Source: RGIG3102 sp964507095 (GTDB lineage Bacteria; Bacillota; Clostridia; Oscillospirales; Ruminococcaceae). From it: a stretch of DNA of 27,457 nt. Every line of letters begins with the position of its first letter. The first letter of the stretch is position 1. Location of the stretch: positions 1-27,457 of the forward strand of contig CAZDOS010000022.1 of the NCBI GenBank assembly GCA_964507095.1, in the 5' to 3' direction. The notes beneath the pieces were generated by a model. That model made no database searches and was not told the origin of the DNA. It was given only the letters and a program-made list of their open reading frames with translations. Positions 22,559 to 27,457 of this stretch are shown piece after piece. A program made the position numbers and the translations under genes.

Positions 22559-24808
22559 ATGGCAAAGAGAAAGACAAAGAAGACAGATGAAGGCCAAATA
22601 GGCATACTCGACGAAAACGTTGAGATAATGGCTGCGGGCGAAGTCATGGAGAGCGCCATCACGGATACTCTTGAGCAGAACTACATGCCTTACGCCATGA
22701 GCGTAATCGTTTCGAGAGCCCTTCCTGAGATAGACGGCTTCAAGCCGAGCCACAGGAAACTGCTGTACACCATGTATGACATGGGACTGCTGCGAGGCTC
22801 AAGGACAAAATCGGCAAACATAGTCGGACAGACAATGAAGTTGAACCCTCACGGAGACGCGGCCATCTATGAGACGATGGTAAGGCTCTCGAGGGGCAAT
22901 GAGAGCCTGCTCGTTCCTTTCGTAGACAGCAAGGGAAACTTCGGCAAGGCCTACAGCAGAGACATGGCCTATGCAGCCTCGAGATACACCGAGGCCAAGC
23001 TCGACCCCGTCTGTGAGGAGCTGTTCAGGGATATAAACAGCGACACGGTCGATTTCGTCGACAACTATGACTCCACCAGAAAGGAACCGACGCTCCTGCC
23101 GGTCACTTTCCCGAACATACTCACAAACAACACCCTCGGGATCGCCGTAGGAATGGCGTCCAACATATGCTCCTTCAACCTGGAGGAGGTATGCAGGACC
23201 ACGATCGGCATCCTTAAGGACCCTATGCATGACATAAAGTCGACGCTTCTCGCTCCGGATTTTGCCGGCGGCGGACAGATCCTTTATGATGCCAGCGACA
23301 TAGACAGCGTCTATGAGACGGGCCGCGGTTCCATAAGGGTGCGCAGCAAATGGGAATACATAAAGAGCGAGAACCTCATAGAGGTCACTGAGATACCTCC
23401 GACGACTACCATCGAAGCGATAATGGACAAGGTCGCGGAGCTGGTCAAGAACAAGAAGGTCGATGACATCAGCGACATGAGGGACGAGACCGACCTGAAA
23501 GGCCTTAAGCTCGTGTTCGATCTCAAGAGAGGACGCGATCCGGAGAAATTGATGAACAAGCTGTTCAAGCAGACTCCTTTGGAAGACAATTTCTCTGCAA
23601 ACTTCAACATCCTCGTTGCCGGCGTTCCGAATGTCATGGGCGTAAGGGAGATAATCGAGGAATGGATAGCCTTCAGAAAGGAATGCGTCAAGAGACGCAC
23701 CTTCCATGATCTCAAGCTCAAGAAGGACAGGCTGCATCTGGTCAAGGGACTCGAGCAGATACTTCTGGACATAGACAAGGCAGTTGCCATCGTAAGGAAC
23801 ACCGAGGACGATGACGAGGTCGTGCCGAATCTCATGATGGGCTTCGGTATCGACCAGATCCAGGCAGAATTCGTTGCCGAGATTAGGCTCAGGCAGCTCA
23901 ACAAGAACTATATCCTCAAGAGGATAGAGGAGAAGGAGCAGCTGGAAAAGGATATCGCGGAACTTGAGGACCTCCTCAAGAGCGAAGCGAAGCTCAGGAA
24001 AGTGATGATCTCCGAACTGGAGAACGTCATCAAGAAGTACGGCAGGCCGAGAAGATCCGAGATCATCTATGGCGAGACTGCCGCGGAAACTCCTGAGGAA
24101 GAAGTCGCGGTCGACAGCTATTCCGTGCACCTTTTCGTAACCAAGGAAGGCTATCTGAAGAAGGTTACCCCTCAGTCCCTCAGGATGTCCGGTGAGCAGA
24201 AGCTCAAGACCGATGACGTCATAGTCACCCACGTGGAGACGACAAACGACGCGTATGTACTGTTCTTTACCGACAGATTCCAGGTGTACAAGGCAAGGCT
24301 GGATGACTTCAAGGACACCAAGGTCAGCGCGCTCGGCGATTACGTCCCTGTCGAACTGGGCATGGACGAAGGCGAAGGAATAGTGGGCAGTGTCATTTAC
24401 AAGGAATACAAGGGATCGATCCTATTCTGCTTCGATAACGGAAAGGTCGCAAAGATCCCTCTTGCCTCTTACGAGACCAAGCAGAACAGGAAAAAGCTCA
24501 TCAATGCTTACAGCGACAAGGGCAAGCTTGTAAGTATTATCTACTGCGAGACAAATTCTGACATCATAATGGTGTCAAATGTCAACAGGGCCCTCGTTTT
24601 CAACTCTTCTCAGCTGGCCGAAAAGACCACGAAGAACTCTCAGGGCGTGCGGGTGCAGACGCTGAAGAAGAACCAGTACATCAAGAGCGCGGGATTTGCC
24701 CGGAACGCTCAGCTAGACAACCCTTCAAAGTTCAAGGCCAAGAACCTTCCTGCCCGGGGCTCCTTCCTCAAGGAGAACGACATAGCCCAGCAGCTGTCCT
24801 TCGAGTAA
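22559..24808 (+). CDS. Divergent type IIA topoisomerase DNA-cleavage subunit (GyrA/ParC-like)
   Basis: A 749-residue breakage-reunion subunit, 14 bases after its ATPase partner (AAGGGG 22548-22553 as ribosome site). The winged-helix domain has YAMSVIVSRALPEIDG, SANIVG, NPHGDAAIYE and the catalytic Tyr143 preceded by Arg142 in SRYTEAK. A coiled-coil arm spans roughly residues 430-490, and a C-terminal beta-pinwheel with about four or five visible blades follows (LFVTKEGYLKK, LFFTDRFQVYK, LFCFDNGKVAK, IIMVSNVNRAL). I see no canonical GyrA box (QRRGGKG), so decatenation/relaxation (ParC-like) is more likely than supercoiling. At the residues equivalent to E. coli GyrA Ser83 and Asp87 it has Ala101 and Glu105. 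Confidence 0.92.
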   Translation: MAKRKTKKTDEGQIGILDENVEIMAAGEVMESAITDTLEQNYMPYAMSVIVSRALPEIDGFKPSHRKLLYTMYDMGLLRGSRTKSANIVGQTMKLNPHGDAAIYETMVRLSRGNESLLVPFVDSKGNFGKAYSRDMAYAASRYTEAKLDPVCEELFRDINSDTVDFVDNYDSTRKEPTLLPVTFPNILTNNTLGIAVGMASNICSFNLEEVCRTTIGILKDPMHDIKSTLLAPDFAGGGQILYDASDIDSVYETGRGSIRVRSKWEYIKSENLIEVTEIPPTTTIEAIMDKVAELVKNKKVDDISDMRDETDLKGLKLVFDLKRGRDPEKLMNKLFKQTPLEDNFSANFNILVAGVPNVMGVREIIEEWIAFRKECVKRRTFHDLKLKKDRLHLVKGLEQILLDIDKAVAIVRNTEDDDEVVPNLMMGFGIDQIQAEFVAEIRLRQLNKNYILKRIEEKEQLEKDIAELEDLLKSEAKLRKVMISELENVIKKYGRPRRSEIIYGETAAETPEEEVAVDSYSVHLFVTKEGYLKKVTPQSLRMSGEQKLKTDDVIVTHVETTNDAYVLFFTDRFQVYKARLDDFKDTKVSALGDYVPVELGMDEGEGIVGSVIYKEYKGSILFCFDNGKVAKIPLASYETKQNRKKLINAYSDKGKLVSIIYCETNSDIIMVSNVNRALVFNSSQLAEKTTKNSQGVRVQTLKKNQYIKSAGFARNAQLDNPSKFKAKNLPARGSFLKENDIAQQLSFE

Positions 24809-24865
24809 TGGGGAAAAGTGGCACAAAACAGCAATATTTTCAATGATCTGAGCCGCTTTGGGATA

Positions 24866-24894
24866 TTGCAAAAGAAGTATGCTTGTGATATATT
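24866..24894 (+). promoter_or_regulatory. Promoter of secG, extended -10
   Basis: TTGCAA (24866-24871) and TATATT (24889-24894) with a 17-base spacer and a TGA extended -10 at 24886-24888. No terminator is visible between the topoisomerase genes and this promoter. Confidence 0.7.
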
Positions 24895-24926
24895 ATACAG
24901 GTCACAAATTTACGAAAGGCTGAATA

Positions 24927-25169
24927 ATGATGGGAGCTTTACAGATAGTAGCCGGTCTGCGGTTTGCAGCATGCGGTTTGGTAGTTATATTTTTGGTCCT
25001 TGCACAGCAGCCAAACAATGATCTCGGCGTTATGGGCGGTGCTGCAGCATATCAGTCCATGCAGCGGCGTTCAACCGACGCACGTATAGCCAACACAACA
25101 AAGTATGCCGGTGCGGCATTCTTCGTACTCGCTGTTCTGTGCGGTGTCGTTGTACTGTTTGCCAGATAA
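24927..25169 (+). CDS. secG: SecG, preprotein translocase subunit (divergent)
   Basis: An 80-residue protein with two hydrophobic helices (about 5-26 and 60-79) separated by a glycine-rich polar loop, the SecG plan. The pattern VLAQQPNNDLGVMGGAA corresponds to the family's LLQ...GLG...GG segment, and a conserved TKYAGAAFF start of helix 2 follows. SecG supports the SecYE channel in the plasma membrane. Its place right before rnr matches the secG-rnr-smpB order common in Bacillota, which strengthens an otherwise weak sequence match. The ribosome site (AAAGG 24915-24919) is modest; ATG 24927 and ATG 24930 are both possible starts. Confidence 0.8.
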   Translation: MMGALQIVAGLRFAACGLVVIFLVLAQQPNNDLGVMGGAAAYQSMQRRSTDARIANTTKYAGAAFFVLAVLCGVVVLFAR

Positions 25170-25193
25170 GATCAGAAAGAATGACAATAAATG

Positions 25194-25220
25194 GGGACCG
25201 TATCAAAACGGTCCCTTTTT
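25194..25220 (+). terminator. Intrinsic terminator between secG and rnr
   Basis: GGGACCGT (25194-25201), a 6-nt loop and ACGGTCCC (25208-25215) form a perfect 8-bp stem followed by TTTTT. No clear promoter lies between it and rnr, so it may allow partial read-through. Confidence 0.88.
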
Positions 25221-25263
25221 ATGTATATGTGCGCAGGAAATATGAAATCAGGAGGAAAGTCTA

Positions 25264-27366
25264 ATGAAACTGTCAAAGAATGACCTTCTCGAAATGATAG
25301 ATGAATACGGATTTGTCGACATAGGCAAGTTGATGAACAAGGTATCCGACCAGAAGAAATTCAGGAGACTGGTGTCACGGCTCACGGAATCCGGACGGGT
25401 GCTCAGGGCAAATGATCTGCTTGTGGATCCGGGCAGGCTCGACCTCATCCCCAAGGACTCTCTTGTCAGGGCAAGGGTGGTAAAACTCAATGAGACAAAC
25501 GGCTTCGTAAGACCCGTTGACGGTGAGGGCGACATCTTCATCCCGGGATACGCTCTGAAGGGCGTTATGGTCGGAGACATCGTCACGGTATTCGTTACTT
25601 CAGGAAACTCTTCCGGGAGAAGCAGCGAAGGCATCGTGGTCGACATAGTCGAAGAAAAACAGGTGCTGACGGGCAGGGCGGAAGTAATGGGTAGAAGGAT
25701 GTATTTCTATCCCGATTCCGCTCCTTTCCTGAACATACCGGTGATCAATGCCGGAGAGTTCACTGTTCAAAAGGGTGACACGGTCCAGGCCTCGATCAGA
25801 GGCAGAGGTGACAGACACTCCTCGCTTGCCGCAGTCGTGACAAGGGTGATAGGCGATATCAGGGACTCAAAGACCGCCATAGAAGCCATACTCGCCGAGA
25901 ATCGGATACCGGAAGGCTTTTCAGCCGATGTGAAGGCTGAAGCAGATGATATGGCGGACAGCCTTGACATGGAAAAAGAGCTTAGAAGCAGAACGGATCT
26001 CAGGGAACTTGACTTCTTCACCATCGACTCCAGTTCCACCAAGGATATGGATGATGCGATCTATGCGCAGAAGAAGGGGGAAGGTTACCGCCTCATAGTT
26101 TCCATAGCTGACGTGAGCCATTTCGTCAGGAGAGATTCTCTGCGGGACAGGGAAGCCTTTGCCAGAGGCAATTCCATCTACTTCGGAGAAGAAGTGGTGC
26201 CGATGCTGCCCGAAAGATATTCAAATGATGTTTGTTCACTGAATCCAAATGAGGACAAGCTTTCCTTCAGTTGCGACATCGAGTTCGGACGGACGGGCGA
26301 GATAGTAACATACAGATTCTACAAGTCCGTCATCAGAAGCAGGATCAAGGGCGTATACAGCGAGATCAACGAGCTGTTTGACGGAACTGCAGGAGAGGAT
26401 ATCAGGGAGAAATATGCCCCTGTTTCAGGGATCCTTTCCGACGCGAGGGAACTGTACGCCAGGCTCAGGGAAATGCATAAAAAGAGGGGAAGCATGACCA
26501 TCGTCTCAAGCGAGCCGTTGTTCGATTTTGATTCCGAACACAGGGCAATCAGGGCATACCCCCATCCTCACGGGGAAAGTGAGGATCTCATTGAGGAATT
26601 CATGCTTGCAGCCAATAACTGCGCCGCGATGTTCCTCAGGGAGAATGACCTTCCTGGAATATACAGGGTCCATTCAAGTCCTGAACTTGAGAAGATCGAC
26701 AAGCTGAAGAACCGGCTCTCCTACTATGACCTGATGATCAACACCAAGAGCGGCAGAACGCTGCAGCAGGAGATGAGCAGGGTCCTTGATGAGACCCGGG
26801 GAACCGATCTTGAGATCCCGGTCCACAGGATGGTGCTGAGAGCCCAGTCTAAGGCCAAGTACTCTTCGACCCCTTCAGGTCATTTCGGACTGGTCATGGA
26901 GGACTATTCCCACTTCACCAGCCCGATCAGAAGATACAGCGACCTGGCCATACACAGGATAATGTCGGATTTCCTTTCCGGAAGGAGCAGGGAGGATATC
27001 GTGAACGCATATTCGACCTTCGCCTATGACCGGGCGGTACAGGCTTCCGAAAGGGAGAATGTCGCTCTCACGGTGGAAAGGGCGGCGGACGCCGTGTACA
27101 AGGCTGAGATCATGTCCGCACATCTGGGAGAGAGCTTTGAGGGAACTGTGACCAGCGTCATGAACTTCGGCATCTTCGTCACGTTGCCGGATACCATAGA
27201 GGGCATGGTGCCGGAAGCATTCCTGGATCTTGTGATGCCTGATGTGGTCGAGGGATACAGCATACGCTGTCCTCTGACGGGAAAGGAATACAAGGTCGGC
27301 GACAGGATAACCGTTACGGCGGCTGACGTCGACATAGCCTCGGGAAAGATCACGTTCAAGATATGA
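25264..27366 (+). CDS. rnr: Ribonuclease R (3'-5' exoribonuclease)
   Basis: A 700-residue RNase II/R family hydrolytic exonuclease that degrades structured RNA and takes part in RNA quality control. Order of domains: N-terminal winged helix (residues 1-60), two cold-shock domains, the RNB catalytic domain with Asp255, Asp261, Asp263 and Asp264 in IDSSSTKDMDDA, the FTSPIRRYSDL motif near the end of RNB, and a C-terminal S1 domain (FEGTVTSVMNFGIFV). The winged helix and S1 identify RNase R rather than RNase II. The long basic C-terminal tail of some homologues is absent. AGGAGG (25250-25255) lies 8 bases before the ATG. Confidence 0.96.
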   Translation: MKLSKNDLLEMIDEYGFVDIGKLMNKVSDQKKFRRLVSRLTESGRVLRANDLLVDPGRLDLIPKDSLVRARVVKLNETNGFVRPVDGEGDIFIPGYALKGVMVGDIVTVFVTSGNSSGRSSEGIVVDIVEEKQVLTGRAEVMGRRMYFYPDSAPFLNIPVINAGEFTVQKGDTVQASIRGRGDRHSSLAAVVTRVIGDIRDSKTAIEAILAENRIPEGFSADVKAEADDMADSLDMEKELRSRTDLRELDFFTIDSSSTKDMDDAIYAQKKGEGYRLIVSIADVSHFVRRDSLRDREAFARGNSIYFGEEVVPMLPERYSNDVCSLNPNEDKLSFSCDIEFGRTGEIVTYRFYKSVIRSRIKGVYSEINELFDGTAGEDIREKYAPVSGILSDARELYARLREMHKKRGSMTIVSSEPLFDFDSEHRAIRAYPHPHGESEDLIEEFMLAANNCAAMFLRENDLPGIYRVHSSPELEKIDKLKNRLSYYDLMINTKSGRTLQQEMSRVLDETRGTDLEIPVHRMVLRAQSKAKYSSTPSGHFGLVMEDYSHFTSPIRRYSDLAIHRIMSDFLSGRSREDIVNAYSTFAYDRAVQASERENVALTVERAADAVYKAEIMSAHLGESFEGTVTSVMNFGIFVTLPDTIEGMVPEAFLDLVMPDVVEGYSIRCPLTGKEYKVGDRITVTAADVDIASGKITFKI

Positions 27367-27378
27367 CTTAATACGAAA

Positions 27379-27402
27379 GGGACCGTGCATTAGCACGGTC
27401 CC
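27379..27402 (+). terminator. Hairpin after rnr, possible terminator or processing site
   Basis: GGGACCGTGC (27379-27388), loop ATTA and GCACGGTCCC (27393-27402) form a perfect 10-bp stem. Only TT follows, so intrinsic termination would be weak. The outer arms are identical to those of the terminator at 25194-25215. Confidence 0.55.
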
Positions 27403-27418
27403 TTCAGACTGAAGACAA

Positions 27419-27457
27419 TCTCCCGTTTTGGAACACCCTTGTTCCTAAAGCGGGAGA
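27419..27457. repeat. Long imperfect inverted repeat at the window edge
   Basis: TCTCCCG (27419-27425) pairs with CGGGAGA (27451-27457), and GGAAC (27430-27434) with GTTCC (27441-27445); a T-G wobble, three T-A pairs and one bulged T join them, giving about 16 pairs around the loop ACCCTT. The window ends at the last base of the stem, so any T tract is out of view. Confidence 0.6.

Noticed and set aside
22799..24232. 477-codon antisense frame within the GyrA/ParC-like gene
   Set aside because: A shadow of a strongly conserved gene on the other strand; the translated sequence is low in meaning and has no ribosome site.
24818..25021. GTG-started 67-codon frame between the topoisomerase pair and secG
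   Set aside because: It runs across the secG promoter and into secG in another frame, and its product has no recognisable features.

Overview
The window looks like chromosomal DNA of a low-to-mid GC Gram-positive anaerobe of the Bacillota, most likely class Clostridia. Supporting signs are strong AGGAGG-type ribosome binding sites, near-consensus TTGACN/TATAAT promoters, heavy AGA/AGG arginine codon use, the secG-rnr gene pair, a PepV-type dipeptidase, a CoA-disulfide reductase, and teichoic-acid-type genes (TagD, LicD, a Dlt-like acylation module). I cannot name a genus from sequence alone.

Left part (1-11326), cell-surface glycan genes. At the left edge a 5'-truncated MBOAT acyltransferase, an AMP-forming acyl ligase and an acyl carrier protein form a compact Dlt-like module that ends at a strong bidirectional terminator. 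A convergent CoA-disulfide reductase with a rhodanese domain follows on the minus strand. Divergent from it, and sharing a symmetric promoter region, starts a second surface cluster: LicD-family phosphotransferase, Stealth-family sugar-phosphate transferase, TagD-like glycerol-3-phosphate cytidylyltransferase, a GT2 glycosyltransferase, a Wzx-type flippase and a second GT2 glycosyltransferase. Together these suggest a phosphodiester-containing surface polymer (sugar-1-phosphate plus glycerol-phosphate chemistry), flipped as a lipid-linked intermediate and possibly O-acylated by the left-edge module.

Middle (11327-12739). Two paralogous small P-loop kinases of the FlaR/adenylate-kinase-like family lie head to head with their own divergent promoters.

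Right part (12740-27457), housekeeping genes on the plus strand. lepA (EF-4), an unrecognised lipoprotein and rho form a tight operon. An endonuclease IV-like TIM-barrel protein overlaps a Xaa-Pro aminopeptidase. pepV is followed by a textbook terminator. A divergent type IIA topoisomerase pair (GyrB/ParE-like and GyrA/ParC-like) lies behind a repeat-rich promoter region. Last come secG and rnr (RNase R), separated by an internal terminator. The window ends in a long imperfect hairpin cut by the boundary; smpB and ssrA would be the expected next genes but are not visible.

No rRNA, tRNA, insertion sequence, prophage or CRISPR array was seen. No gene-free stretch exceeds 300 bases. The points most worth a second look are the reordered Dlt-like module, the LicD-Stealth-TagD glycan cluster, the palindrome centred exactly between two divergent promoters, the repeat array ahead of the divergent topoisomerase pair, and the lipoprotein between lepA and rho.
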